From an uncultured Hungatella sp. (GTDB taxonomy: Bacteria; Bacillota; Clostridia; Lachnospirales; Lachnospiraceae): DNA of 50,020 nucleotides. How positions within the stretch are numbered: the first letter of the stretch is position 1; each line of letters opens with the position of its first letter. The notes under the pieces are model-generated. The model ran no database searches. It was not told where the DNA came from and saw nothing but the letters and a program-made list of their open reading frames with translations. Below are positions 1 through 8,256 of the stretch, one piece after another. The DNA lies in assembly GCA_910586845.1 (NCBI GenBank), contig CAJUJV010000012.1, positions 11,502 through 61,521 on the forward strand, written 5' to 3'. The translations under genes were made by a program, and so were the position numbers.

Positions 1-170
1 AAACCGAAAAACAGAAACACTGCCATAACCATGGGGAGCACCTTGCCCCCCGGATCTCCTCCTACGGCATCCGCAGCCAGGATGGTGTCCTCACTGGTGA
101 GAACATAGATAAAATACATGGCCGACAAAACAGTCATCACAGCCGGCATCAGTTTGATCTTTCCTTTCAT
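1..170 (-). CDS. TctB-family small membrane subunit of a tripartite tricarboxylate transporter (partial, C-terminus off window)
   Basis: Only the N-terminal 56 residues are present; the gene runs off the left edge. The ATG lies at 168-170 on the minus strand, after a GGCAGGA-like ribosome-binding site. The visible protein starts MKGKIKLMPAVMTVLSAMYF, a first membrane helix, followed by a loop rich in Gly and Asp and a second hydrophobic stretch. This fits the four-helix TctB subunit, which pairs with the large TctA permease. The call rests mainly on position: the gene starts 43 bp after a clear TctC substrate-binding lipoprotein, the usual TctC-TctB-TctA order. TctA would be expected just outside the window. 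Confidence 0.7.
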   Translation of the reverse strand, partial: MKGKIKLMPAVMTVLSAMYFIYVLTSEDTILAADAVGGDPGGKVLPMVMAVFLFFG

Positions 171-213
171 ATCCTGCCACCTTTATTCTTCTTTCCCTGA
201 CAGGTCCGGGAAA

Positions 214-1209
214 TTACTCAGCGTATTTCCCGGCTGCCAGACCTGTCGCCTTGATAATCGGCTTCATGGCTTCTACCATCTCTCCATTATATTTCTCAAA
301 ATCTCCCAGCTTGGAGTAGTCTCCCAGCAGTCCCTGTTCCTTGAGCCAGGTCTGGAAGGAATCGGAATTGTAGGCTTTTTCCAGAGTGTCTGCCAGATAA
401 TTTTTCACTTCGTCAGGAGTTCCCTTGGGAGCGCAGATGCCTCTGAAGCATCCTCCCGGCACCGTCAGATCTCCGTATCCGGAATCTGCAAGATTGGGAA
501 CGTCTTTCAGTTCGGAAAGCACCGAATGTCCTTCTCCGAAAAATACCAGAGGTCTCAGACCGTCGATATTGGCTAAAACTTCTGACTGGGAGAAGATGCC
601 GGCCACACAGTGTCCGCCCAGGACCGCCGGGATCAGCTCTGCACCGCCGTTGAAGGAAACCACGTTAAAAGGAGACTCCAGCGCATTGTTGAGACCATAT
701 GCCACCACTCCGGTAGTCGCCGTAGCTCCTGCATTGCCCAGTGTTCCGCTGTCGGCCTTTGCCGCCTGAATCAGATCATCCAGGGTCTCATAGGGGGAAT
801 CTGTCTGTACTGCCAGAACAAAAGGCTCCATGGAAAGGCCTGTTATGAAATCCAGCTTCTCGAAGCCGTCCGTATATCCCGTCATGGTTCCGCAGATCAC
901 ATAGGTTCCGTACATCAGCAGGGTATATCCGTCAGCCTCCGAGTCGATGACCTGATTGGTTCCTGTACCGGTGGAACCGCCGGTAACATTTTCCACGATA
1001 ATGTTGTTGTTGCCGGAAACAGCCTTCATGGCTTCCACCAGCTGGCGGGCCTGAGTATCCGTGCCGCCGCCTGCTCCCTGGGGAACGATCAGCGTGATCG
1101 TCTTCTCCGGATCCGGGAACTGATTGCCTCCGGTGCTCTGGCAGCCTGTGATCAGAGCTGCAGAAAGGGCTGCTGCAAGAACTGCTGCTGCGATTCTTTT
1201 AAGTTTCAT
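214..1209 (-). CDS. TctC-family substrate-binding lipoprotein of a tripartite tricarboxylate transporter
   Basis: 331 aa. The N-terminus is a lipoprotein signal with lipobox LITGC, so Cys23 should be lipidated and the protein tethered outside the membrane. The mature part has TctC/Bug-family features: a first strand TITLIVPQGAGGGTDTQAR that forms the ligand pocket, the NATGGS-like VENVTGGSTGTGTN segment, and a C-terminal region GVCAPKGTP-like (GICAPKGTPDEVKNYL). These proteins bind carboxylates such as citrate, tartrate or aromatic acids and deliver them to a TctA/TctB sodium symporter. Length matches the family. It sits third in a minus-strand operon after two HAD hydrolases and before TctB. 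The true ligand cannot be read from sequence. Confidence 0.92.
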   Translation of the reverse strand: MKLKRIAAAVLAAALSAALITGCQSTGGNQFPDPEKTITLIVPQGAGGGTDTQARQLVEAMKAVSGNNNIIVENVTGGSTGTGTNQVIDSEADGYTLLMYGTYVICGTMTGYTDGFEKLDFITGLSMEPFVLAVQTDSPYETLDDLIQAAKADSGTLGNAGATATTGVVAYGLNNALESPFNVVSFNGGAELIPAVLGGHCVAGIFSQSEVLANIDGLRPLVFFGEGHSVLSELKDVPNLADSGYGDLTVPGGCFRGICAPKGTPDEVKNYLADTLEKAYNSDSFQTWLKEQGLLGDYSKLGDFEKYNGEMVEAMKPIIKATGLAAGKYAE

Positions 1210-1262
1210 AATGTTACCTCCTCATATTGTTTTATAAATAATATCTGCAATCTGCTGCCGCC

Positions 1263-2153
1263 TTATGAAAACCAGCTGTATGAACCCTGCTCTTTCCACG
1301 GCGGCGTAACAGGCAGGCAGCTGTTAAAGCTTTCGATGAGAGCCGTCTGGCTTTTTTCCCGGTAGGTCCCATCCAGGAACTGACTCAGATAGTTCTCTTT
1401 CATCTCTTTCCAGGACCGAATCTCCTCTCCCGGTCTGACAGGATAGAACAGAACGCCGTTATCATAAGCCGCTTTTCTGTCCCCAGGCGCATCGCCGATC
1501 ATCAGCACCCGGTCCGGAGAATAGTGGTCTTTTACGGCCTGGATGCACTCTTTCTTGGTTCCTTCATCCTGGGAACAGATCATGGCCACACAATCCAGCA
1601 GACCGTTCTCCTCCCACTCCCTCATAAGAGCATCCCTGGCCGTAGCCGAGACTACCATGATGTCCGCCTGTCCGCTTAAGGCCCGAATCACTTCCGCAGA
1701 GTAAGGGAACGGCGGTATCCCGCGGACCATATCCGCCACCCGTTCATTGACCTCCAGAGACCACTTAAGAGTCCTCATAAGCACCGGATCGTCGGAGCGC
1801 TCCAGAGACTGATGATTCGCCGCCGGGGTCTCCCGGAGCCAGATTCCCAGAGTCTCTGTGTCGGGAAGCTGAAAACCGTATTCTCTGATCTCATCCCAGT
1901 CCTTCAACAGTTCGATGGTGCGGTAGAGAGTAATAAACCGGGACTGTCCCCGGTCCCTGGAGTACAGGTTTTCAAATTCCCATGCTTTTCTGGCATACTT
2001 GGATATGGGCTGCAGACCCCAGTGCTTGATCATGGCGGGACAGAAACACTCCTTGTGCTTTAACTCCATGGTGTCGAACACACAGCCGTCGGAATCGATG
2101 CACACCAGCCGGTCATGGCCGGGCTTAAACTCTGCAAGCAGCTCTTTTCCCAT
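1263..2153 (-). CDS. HAD-superfamily hydrolase
   Basis: 296 aa. Motif I is DSDGCVFDTM near residue 20, with the catalytic Asp pair D-x-D; motif II is the Ser/Thr in VVSATARDAL; motif IV is MIGDAPGDRKAA. A large helical cap follows motif I, as in C1-cap phosphatases. The protein is soluble with no signal peptide. It probably removes phosphate from a small metabolite, but the substrate is unknown. It lies between a Cof-type HAD phosphatase (25 bp upstream) and tctC (53 bp downstream), so the two phosphatases and the carboxylate transporter are probably transcribed together. Pairing with a transporter suggests a job in handling the imported compound, which is inference. Confidence 0.85.
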   Translation of the reverse strand: MGKELLAEFKPGHDRLVCIDSDGCVFDTMELKHKECFCPAMIKHWGLQPISKYARKAWEFENLYSRDRGQSRFITLYRTIELLKDWDEIREYGFQLPDTETLGIWLRETPAANHQSLERSDDPVLMRTLKWSLEVNERVADMVRGIPPFPYSAEVIRALSGQADIMVVSATARDALMREWEENGLLDCVAMICSQDEGTKKECIQAVKDHYSPDRVLMIGDAPGDRKAAYDNGVLFYPVRPGEEIRSWKEMKENYLSQFLDGTYREKSQTALIESFNSCLPVTPPWKEQGSYSWFS

Positions 2154-2177
2154 AAAAATCCTCCCTTCTCATCCGGA

Positions 2178-3014
2178 TCACTGTTCTCCCAGAATATATT
2201 TTTCAATGGCAACCGCCACTCCGTCCTGATCGTAGGAGGCCGTGACAAAATCTGCCTGATCCTTCAGCCACTGAGGCGCATTGCCCATGGCCACCCCGAT
2301 GCCGGAAGCACGGATGGCATCCGCATCAAGGACAGAATCGCCGATGCTCATGACCTGATCCATGGTGATATCCAGCTTCTCCAGCAGCTTCTGGATCCCT
2401 CTGGTCCGATCCAGTCCTCTGGGGAAAAACTGCATGTCCTTTCCCACCGGGTCAGTGATATGGGCTGCTCCGGAACTCTCCACCTGGTCATAGATCTTCT
2501 GCTGCAGTTCTCCGGGAATTCCGTACATATTCACCTTCTCGATACCCATGCCCTGCTCCAGAAAATACCTGGAAGGCTTCTCTATGACGATCTGTCTGCC
2601 TGCCTCGATAAACCATACATGGTGAGAAGGAACCGGATATCTCTCCAGATGCTCTGCAATCTCCTTCTCCAGATAGATCTTCCCTCCTGCGGCTATCTCC
2701 GTGTAGATGTTCTTCTCCTCAAAGATCCTGCACATCCTGGCGCTGTCCTCAGGGGTCAGGATCTCCTCATAGATGACCTCGCCCGTGCTGTGATCCACCA
2801 CTCTGGCGCCGCCGGAAGTAATATAATAGCGGATCCTCTTCTCTGCCTCGATCTGAGGCGGCTGCATGTTCTCCGCTCTCCCTGTAGAAGGGATGATGTA
2901 TATGCCCCTGTCCAGAACCTTTCTGATGGCATACATGTTTCTGACCGAGATGAATACCTGGTCTCTCTGAAGGGTAGTTCCGTCGAAATCCAGAAGAACT
3001 GCCTTGATCTTCAT
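2178..3014 (-). CDS. Cof-type HAD-IIB family phosphatase
   Basis: 278 aa, the normal size for the Cof/YidA family. Motif I is LLDFDGTTLQ at residues 7-16 with nucleophile D10 and D12, motif II is IPSTGRAE, and motif IV is MSIGDSVLDADAIRASGIGVAMGNA near residues 215-240. The C2B cap lies between motifs II and III. Family members dephosphorylate sugar phosphates, flavin precursors or similar metabolites in the cytoplasm. It is the first gene of the minus-strand operon with the second HAD hydrolase and the tripartite transporter. A well-formed promoter sits 45-75 bp upstream (3060-3088). The start is the ATG after a GGAGG site. Confidence 0.92.
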   Translation of the reverse strand: MKIKAVLLDFDGTTLQRDQVFISVRNMYAIRKVLDRGIYIIPSTGRAENMQPPQIEAEKRIRYYITSGGARVVDHSTGEVIYEEILTPEDSARMCRIFEEKNIYTEIAAGGKIYLEKEIAEHLERYPVPSHHVWFIEAGRQIVIEKPSRYFLEQGMGIEKVNMYGIPGELQQKIYDQVESSGAAHITDPVGKDMQFFPRGLDRTRGIQKLLEKLDITMDQVMSIGDSVLDADAIRASGIGVAMGNAPQWLKDQADFVTASYDQDGVAVAIEKYILGEQ

Positions 3015-3059
3015 GATAAATCCTCCTTCCGGTATCTGCCTTTTTCTTTCTTTTTCTAC

Positions 3060-3088
3060 ATTCTATCACCATTTCTGGAACGTGTCAA
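3060..3088 (-). promoter_or_regulatory. Sigma-A promoter for the HAD/tripartite transporter operon
   Basis: On the minus strand a perfect TTGACA (3083-3088) is followed after 17 bp by TAGAAT (3060-3065). This is a near-consensus housekeeping promoter placed correctly for the Cof-type gene. Inverted half-sites GGAACG (3078-3083) and CGTTCC (3113-3118) flank the -35 side; they could bind the divergently encoded LacI-type regulator, but this is only a suggestion. Confidence 0.75.
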
Positions 3089-3272
3089 TCTTTTTGTTTA
3101 TTTTTATTATCTCGTTCCAAAATCTTTTTAGAGAGCATATCTCTTTTATACGAAAGTCCTTCCAGATCCGCCCCTGTTTTTATCATATATGGCAAATCTC
3201 TGTCTTAAATCATGGCGGATCCGTCAGGTCTCTGTACATGAGGCGGCAATATTCAGGAAGGGACTCACAGCC

Positions 3273-3301
3273 TTGCGGCTGGTGGCAAAGTATGTTATAC
3301 T
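3273..3301 (+). promoter_or_regulatory. Probable promoter of the LacI-solute-binding fusion gene
   Basis: TTGCGG (3273-3278), a 17-bp spacer and TATACT (3296-3301), followed by a short leader and GGAGG at 3321-3325. A small hairpin (CAGCC/GGCTG, about 3268-3282) overlaps the -35 box and could be part of an operator. Confidence 0.55.
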
Positions 3302-3332
3302 TTTTTCATCTGAAGGTTTAGGAGGACTGTAT

Positions 3333-5522
3333 ATGGCAACCATGAATGACATAGCCAAAGCGGCCGGAGTATCCAGAGGCACGGTATCTAATGTTCTCAA
3401 TGGAAGAGGAGGCGTCAGCTACGAAAAGATCCGGCTGGTGGAGGAAGCGGCTGCCAGGCTTGGCTATAGTCTGGATCAGCGCGCCAGCACTCTGCGAAGA
3501 GGAGTGTCCGGGTCCATCGCCCTTATCATCCCCGATATTTCCGAGAAAAAATACAGTGAACTCTATATGGGTATCTTAAATGCAGCCAAAAAGGCCGACT
3601 GCCGGGTCTGCCTGTATATCTCCGGTGATCAGCCATATCAGGAGAGGGAGGCTATCGTGGAAGCCATGAAGGAAAAAGTCATGGGCGTCCTTACCGTGTC
3701 CTGTCTGGAACAGAAAAGCCTTGAATATGCTCCTTTTCTCACCCGCAGTCTCCCTGTGATCTTTCTGGAACGGCAGGACCGGGACAGCAGGCTCTGTTCC
3801 TATACCTTTGACATGGCCAAAGCCGCCGGACTGATTTCTGCCGTGACCTCCCGGTCCTCCCGTATCTCGGTCCTCACCGGCTCTCTTTCTTTTGAGGATC
3901 AGAGCCGGTTTATGGAAGAGCTGGTCCGGCTGCTCCCCATTGACAGGAAGCGGATCTTTGAGAACCGCCACGGAGAATTGTCTCCCGCCTCCTATGAGCT
4001 GGCCGCCGCTTTTCCCGATACGGATTACTGTATCGCCGGCAGTGAACAGCTGGCACGTCTGGCCGAGAATGCCTTTATCCGATTTACCGGCAGAACTCCC
4101 TGTATCCTGTGCCCTGCCCCCCTCTCCCCGCTTCCGGACAACCACTCCATTCAGATCCAGCTGAACTACAGAGATCTGGGGATATCGGCGGCTGAAGAAC
4201 TGATGAGAGCGCTGGAGCAGAAAACTCCTCCCGCCTCCCGGGTCCTGGAACCTTCCCGCATCTGCCGGGGGGTAAAGACGGAAGGAGGCAGGAGTTTCCT
4301 TTCCTCCCATACAGACTGTGCTCTGCGGATGCTCTCCCACAACACTCCCACGGTTTCCGCTCTGAAAACTCTTGTGCCTCAGTTTCAGAAGAGCACCGGC
4401 ATCCGGGTGGAGATCGTCACCGTGCCTTTAAGCGAGCTGCTGGTCAGAGCCCTGTCAGAGGAGGAACATTGGGACATTATCCGGGTCGATCCTTCCTGCC
4501 TTTCCCTGATGGCTCCCAGGATCTACCGTCCTCTGGATGACATCGACAGAGGGGCCGGAGCCTATTTTTCCTGTTTCCTGGACTCTATCCCGGAAGACTA
4601 TTCCAGGTCCGGCAGTACTCTTTACGCATTTCCCTTTGATATCAGCATGCAGCTGCTGTTTTACAGAAGGTCCCTCTTTGAAAGCGTGGCACAGCAGAGA
4701 GCTTTTTATGAGGAATACGGAAAGCCCTTGAAAATCCCCGCAACTTATGAAGAGCTGGAGACTGTGGCCCGCTTTTTCACCAGGGCCTTCAGAAGCGACT
4801 CTCCTACTCCTTACGGAGCCAGTATAGCGGCTTATACCAGCCAGACATCTCTGACCAGCGAATACCTTCCCAGGCTCATCTGTTCCGGAGGTCCGGTCTA
4901 TACTCCTGCCGGCATGATCAACCTGCAGACGGAAGCCGCCGTCTCTGCTCTGGAAGGCTATATCCGTTTTTCCAGATATGCGGATACTTCCCATACTCAG
5001 GACTGGAGCGATGTGGCATCCGGGTTCGTCAGCGGCTCCTATGCCACTACGATTCTCTATCTCCATTATGCTTCCCAGTTCATCCGGGCCGAGGGAGCCG
5101 CCTTTAACGGAGACATCGGCTTTGCCCCTCTGCCCGGCGGCAACTCCCTGCTGGCAGGAGGCTCACTGGGGGTGGGCAGATTCTCCTCCTATCCCAGGGA
5201 AGCTTATGAGTTTATCCGATGGGCGGCAGGGCCGGATATCGCCACTGATCTGGTTCTGCTAGGCGGGATCTCCTCCGCGGCCATTGTCTATGAACAGCAG
5301 CAGGTGATCGATATCTATCCGTGGCTCAGTTATCTGTCCGGACATATCCGGGAAGGGATCAGCCGCCCGCTTCTGTCCTTCCGTTCTTTCAGCTACGACC
5401 AGAAAGAATTTGAATATCAGCTGGGGAAGAATCTGCTGGAGGCCCTGAACGGACACCGGACGCCTCAGGAAGCTCTGGCGGATGCCCAGGAATATCTCCG
5501 GTCCCTGAACGGGAAATTCTGA
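3333..5522 (+). CDS. LacI-family transcription regulator fused to an ABC-type extracellular solute-binding domain
   Basis: 729 aa from the ATG at 3333, chosen because GGAGG lies 7 bases upstream and the LacI helix-turn-helix starts here (MATMNDIAKAAGVSRGTVSN). Order of domains: HTH about 4-50; hinge; a periplasmic-binding-protein type I domain about 62-335 (GSIALIIPDISEKKYSELYMG onward), as in normal LacI proteins that stop near 340 aa; then a second binding module about 345-729 resembling ABC sugar solute-binding proteins (LVPQFQKSTGIRVEIVTVP, ending GPDIATDLVLL and a helical tail). There is no signal peptide or membrane helix, so both sensors should be cytoplasmic. It is divergent from the HAD/tripartite transporter operon and may regulate it. 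Two sensor domains on one DNA-binding head suggests response to two ligands. Converges with the M55 peptidase gene. Confidence 0.88.
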   Translation: MATMNDIAKAAGVSRGTVSNVLNGRGGVSYEKIRLVEEAAARLGYSLDQRASTLRRGVSGSIALIIPDISEKKYSELYMGILNAAKKADCRVCLYISGDQPYQEREAIVEAMKEKVMGVLTVSCLEQKSLEYAPFLTRSLPVIFLERQDRDSRLCSYTFDMAKAAGLISAVTSRSSRISVLTGSLSFEDQSRFMEELVRLLPIDRKRIFENRHGELSPASYELAAAFPDTDYCIAGSEQLARLAENAFIRFTGRTPCILCPAPLSPLPDNHSIQIQLNYRDLGISAAEELMRALEQKTPPASRVLEPSRICRGVKTEGGRSFLSSHTDCALRMLSHNTPTVSALKTLVPQFQKSTGIRVEIVTVPLSELLVRALSEEEHWDIIRVDPSCLSLMAPRIYRPLDDIDRGAGAYFSCFLDSIPEDYSRSGSTLYAFPFDISMQLLFYRRSLFESVAQQRAFYEEYGKPLKIPATYEELETVARFFTRAFRSDSPTPYGASIAAYTSQTSLTSEYLPRLICSGGPVYTPAGMINLQTEAAVSALEGYIRFSRYADTSHTQDWSDVASGFVSGSYATTILYLHYASQFIRAEGAAFNGDIGFAPLPGGNSLLAGGSLGVGRFSSYPREAYEFIRWAAGPDIATDLVLLGGISSAAIVYEQQQVIDIYPWLSYLSGHIREGISRPLLSFRSFSYDQKEFEYQLGKNLLEALNGHRTPQEALADAQEYLRSLNGKF

Positions 5523-5570
5523 TCCGGATCTTTTCTTAATCTGTGGGAAATCTATGATGATAAACAAGAA

Positions 5571-5646
5571 ATCGGGCAGGGGAGTTTTTCATCTGCCCGG
5601 AGGCGGGCCTCTGCTTCACCGGACAGGTGACCGCAGGAGCCCGTTT
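5571..5646. terminator. Hairpin cluster between converging genes
   Basis: CGGGCAG (5573-5579) pairs with CTGCCCG (5593-5599). Next, CGGGC (5604-5608) pairs with GCCCG (5639-5643), enclosing an inner TCACC/GGTGA stem (5616-5630), and TTTT follows at 5644-5647. It lies in the 143-bp gap between the convergent regulator and peptidase genes, so a termination role is likely. The first hairpin shares the 14-nt run ATCGGGCAGGGGAG with the hairpin after the glycosidase gene at 8141. Confidence 0.5.
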
Positions 5647-5666
5647 TACTGTGAAAAAAAGAATCT

Positions 5667-6485
5667 CTACATACAGAACATCACAAACCGCAGCACATTC
5701 ATAAAGTCGTCGGATTCAAAGACCACCGTCTTGGGCCCTGTCTTCACTGCGCCGGGATAAAACGAGGCAGTGTAGGCTTTCTTGTGGTCCCGATAACGGA
5801 CCTTCAGGATGAAATACTCCGGAAGGCTGATGAGACAGTCGGAGCTTTTCCCTGCTTTTGCCTGTTTGACAAGTTTCTTTACCGCCTGCTCCATACCGCT
5901 GTAAATCCGCTGTGCCGCCTCCTCCGGGTGCATTCCTATGGAGCCGCCGTTCATCCCCTGGATGGTAGCTACCGTGGTGATGCCGGGGCACAAATCCTCT
6001 GCCATATCGCAGATCATCCTGTCCCCGCTCAGGAAGATCACCGGTATCTTCTGATATGCGGCATACATGGCGTTTAAAGTAAATTCACTGCAGGGAATAT
6101 CGTTTAAGGCCGCCTTCTCCACTCCCAGATTCATGGTGTGAGCCAGAGGATTGCCGTCACTCCCCGCACATGTGTGGTAGCCGGTCATGGCTGCTGCCTG
6201 AAAGGTCGTGTCCATGCCAGCCATCATACAGGCCGGGCCTCCCGTCCAGTCCCGCAGAATCCGGGCTTCCCTGGGCATGGCCGACGGATCCAGATTCCGG
6301 GCCGAAGCATGGGCATCCTTCACCAGGATCTCCGAGACGCCGCCCGCCACGGCTCCGCGGCAGGCAGCGGCCACCTCCTTCGTCATCTGTCCGGAAAAAT
6401 ATTCGTACTGGTCTCCCGGCTTGGTCTCGTTCCAGTTTACGATTCCGGCTGTTCCCTCGATATCTGCACTGATAAATAATTTCAT
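5667..6485 (-). CDS. M55-family D-aminopeptidase (DppA-like)
   Basis: 272 aa, full family length. The N-terminus KLFISADIEGTAGIV carries the metal ligands D8 and E10; further expected ligands are the His in VKDAHASARNLDP, the His in MTGYHTCAGS and the catalytic His in NPLAHTMN. M55 enzymes are cytoplasmic zinc decamers that release D-amino acids such as D-Ala from peptides, for example from peptidoglycan turnover. The start is the ATG at 6483-6485, preceded by GGAGG. It is monocistronic here, divergent from the family-1 glycosidase, and has its own extended -10 promoter. Confidence 0.92.
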   Translation of the reverse strand: MKLFISADIEGTAGIVNWNETKPGDQYEYFSGQMTKEVAAACRGAVAGGVSEILVKDAHASARNLDPSAMPREARILRDWTGGPACMMAGMDTTFQAAAMTGYHTCAGSDGNPLAHTMNLGVEKAALNDIPCSEFTLNAMYAAYQKIPVIFLSGDRMICDMAEDLCPGITTVATIQGMNGGSIGMHPEEAAQRIYSGMEQAVKKLVKQAKAGKSSDCLISLPEYFILKVRYRDHKKAYTASFYPGAVKTGPKTVVFESDDFMNVLRFVMFCM

Positions 6486-6515
6486 ATGGTTTCCTCCATG
6501 GTTTTATTCAGGACA

Positions 6516-6545
6516 ATTCTATCACATCACAGAGCGAAAGAGCAA
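6516..6545 (-). promoter_or_regulatory. Probable promoter of the M55 peptidase gene
   Basis: Minus strand TTGCTC (6540-6545), an 18-bp spacer and TAGAAT (6516-6521) with the TG of an extended -10 element just upstream. It is 30 bp ahead of the start codon. Confidence 0.5.
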
Positions 6546-6605
6546 CATATTTCACGGAACCATCTCCTTCGTGGATAAGGGTACAGGCATATGTGTCTGA
6601 TTTAA

Positions 6606-6634
6606 TTGACATCACTGCCCTGCTATGGTAAAAT
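6606..6634 (+). promoter_or_regulatory. Sigma-A promoter of the family-1 glycosidase gene
   Basis: TTGACA (6606-6611), a 17-bp spacer and TAAAAT (6629-6634), followed by a GAGGGGG ribosome-binding site about 8 bases before the ATG at 6665. Confidence 0.8.
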
Positions 6635-6664
6635 TTACTAAAAATAAAGAGGGGGTATTATATT

Positions 6665-8134
6665 ATGGCTTTTCCAAAAAACTTTTTGTGGGGCGGTGCC
6701 GTAGCCGCCAATCAGTGCGAGGGTGCATACCTGGAAGACGGCAAGCAGCTGTCCGTACCTGACATGCTCTTAGGCGGCGATGTAAAGACACCCAGGACAT
6801 TCCTTCCGGTGTCGGATCCCAACGCCTTCTATCCCAGCCATGAGGCCGTCGATTTCTATCACCACTACAAAGAGGACATCGCGCTCTTCGGAGAGATGGG
6901 CTTTACCTGTTTCCGCCTGTCCATCAACTGGGGCCGTATCTTCCCCAACGGCGATGACGAGACTCCCAACGAGGCCGGTCTGAAATTTTACGATGATGTC
7001 TTCGACGAGTGCAAAAAGCATGGCATTGAACCTTTGGTGACCCTGTGCCATTATGAGATTCCGTGGAACATCGTAACCAAATATCATGGCTTCTCCAACA
7101 AGAAGACCATAGATCTGTTTGTAAAGTACGCTGTCACCTGTTTTGAGCGCTATAAAGACAAAGTAAAATACTGGCTGACCTTCAATGAGATCAACATCCC
7201 CTGCATGGGCGAGGGAGGTATCGGCAATCTCTACGGCCTGGGACTTATGGATGAGGATGACATCAGGGCCACTTCCCCCATTAAGCTCAGCGATCTGAAA
7301 TCAGATCCTCAGTCCACCTTTGAGGCTCTTCACAACCAGTTTGTGGCCAGTGCCCTGGCGGTACAGAAAGGCCACGAGATCAATCCGGACTTTATGATCG
7401 GCAACATGATCGCTCATGTAACCCTTTATCCCCTGACTCCCAACCCGAAGGACATTTTCGCCGCCTACACGGAGGATAACTTTAAGAACAACATCTGCGG
7501 AGACGTACAGATCCGGGGCGAGTATCCTACCTTTGCCCTGAAGTACTTTAAGGATCACAGCATCGACGCTTCCTTTATTACAGATGAGGATAAGGAGACC
7601 ATCAAGAACGGCACTGTGGACTTCTACACCTTCTCCTACTACATGACCAACTGCGTCTCCACGGACGCAAACGCGGAAAAGACTGCCGGCAATCTGGCCG
7701 CAGGAGTCAAGAACCCATACCTGAAGGCCTCCGACTGGGGCTGGCAGATCGATCCTCTGGGGCTGCGCTACACCCTGAATGTGCTTCATGACCGCTATCC
7801 CCACACGCCCCTCATGGTAGTGGAAAACGGCTTCGGCGCTTTCGACAAGGTGGAGGAAGACGGTTCTATCCATGACAGCTACCGTATCGATTATTTCCGC
7901 GAGCACATCCGCTGCATGGGCGAAGCCATCGAGGACGGCGTGCCGCTGATCGGTTACACCACCTGGGGTCCCATTGATCTGGTATCCGCCGGAACCGGCC
8001 AGTACGCAAAGCGCTACGGATTCATCTATGTTGACCGCCACGACGACGGTACCGGCGACTTTTCCAGAAGCCGGAAAGATTCCTTCTTCTGGTATAAGAA
8101 GGTCATCGGGAGCAACGGAGAAGATCTGGATTAA
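6665..8134 (+). CDS. Glycoside hydrolase family 1, 6-phospho-beta-glucosidase
   Basis: 489 aa. Family 1 signature FPKNFLWGGAVAANQCEGAY at the N-terminus, acid/base E175 in TFNEIN and nucleophile E387 in VVENGFG. Near the C-terminus, the pattern DLVSAGTGQYAKRYGFIYVD contains the Ser...Lys-x-Tyr phosphate-binding set typical of enzymes that cut phosphorylated beta-glucosides imported by a PTS. It is a cytoplasmic enzyme with no signal peptide. No PTS gene is adjacent; the nearest Lac/Cel-type PTS is at 38.3-40.2 kb. It has its own promoter and terminator and so stands alone. It is slightly longer than the usual 475-480 residues but shows no break. Confidence 0.93.
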   Translation: MAFPKNFLWGGAVAANQCEGAYLEDGKQLSVPDMLLGGDVKTPRTFLPVSDPNAFYPSHEAVDFYHHYKEDIALFGEMGFTCFRLSINWGRIFPNGDDETPNEAGLKFYDDVFDECKKHGIEPLVTLCHYEIPWNIVTKYHGFSNKKTIDLFVKYAVTCFERYKDKVKYWLTFNEINIPCMGEGGIGNLYGLGLMDEDDIRATSPIKLSDLKSDPQSTFEALHNQFVASALAVQKGHEINPDFMIGNMIAHVTLYPLTPNPKDIFAAYTEDNFKNNICGDVQIRGEYPTFALKYFKDHSIDASFITDEDKETIKNGTVDFYTFSYYMTNCVSTDANAEKTAGNLAAGVKNPYLKASDWGWQIDPLGLRYTLNVLHDRYPHTPLMVVENGFGAFDKVEEDGSIHDSYRIDYFREHIRCMGEAIEDGVPLIGYTTWGPIDLVSAGTGQYAKRYGFIYVDRHDDGTGDFSRSRKDSFFWYKKVIGSNGEDLD

Positions 8135-8140
8135 ATCTCA

Positions 8141-8168
8141 TCGGGCAGGGGAGGCTTTTCCCTGCCCG
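8141..8168 (+). terminator. Stable hairpin after the glycosidase gene
   Basis: CGGGCAGGG (8142-8150) pairs with CCCTGCCCG (8160-8168), a 9-bp perfect stem. There is no T-run directly after it, so it may protect the 3' end rather than terminate. A related hairpin occurs at 5571-5599. Confidence 0.5.
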
Positions 8169-8173
8169 CCGCA

Positions 8174-8220
8174 GCCCCGTGCCGCCGACAGGCGGTAATA
8201 CTCTTTTCGGGGCCGCGCAT
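8174..8220. repeat. Dispersed structured repeat, copy A
   Basis: The segment shares about 32 of 34 positions with 40432-40465. The inner hairpin is CCGCC-GACA-GGCGG, followed by TAATACTC and an outer GCCCCG/CGGGGC closing stem. It is intergenic between convergent genes. Two copies 32 kb apart with a conserved fold suggest a small repetitive extragenic element of this genome. Confidence 0.6.
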
Positions 8221-8222
8221 AA

Positions 8223-8256
8223 AGGGGTACCACAGTTTTGCGATACCCTCTTTTTT
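8223..8256 (+). terminator. Probable intrinsic terminator
   Basis: GGGGTA (8224-8229) can pair with TACCCT (8244-8249, one G-T pair), and TTTTTT follows at 8251-8256. It would end the glycosidase transcript just before the convergent acetyltransferase gene. Confidence 0.5.

Noticed and set aside
3217..3260. GGCGGCAATATTC resembling the dispersed repeat core
   Set aside because: Matches 11 of 13 core bases but the flanks and hairpin are absent, so it is not counted as a third copy.
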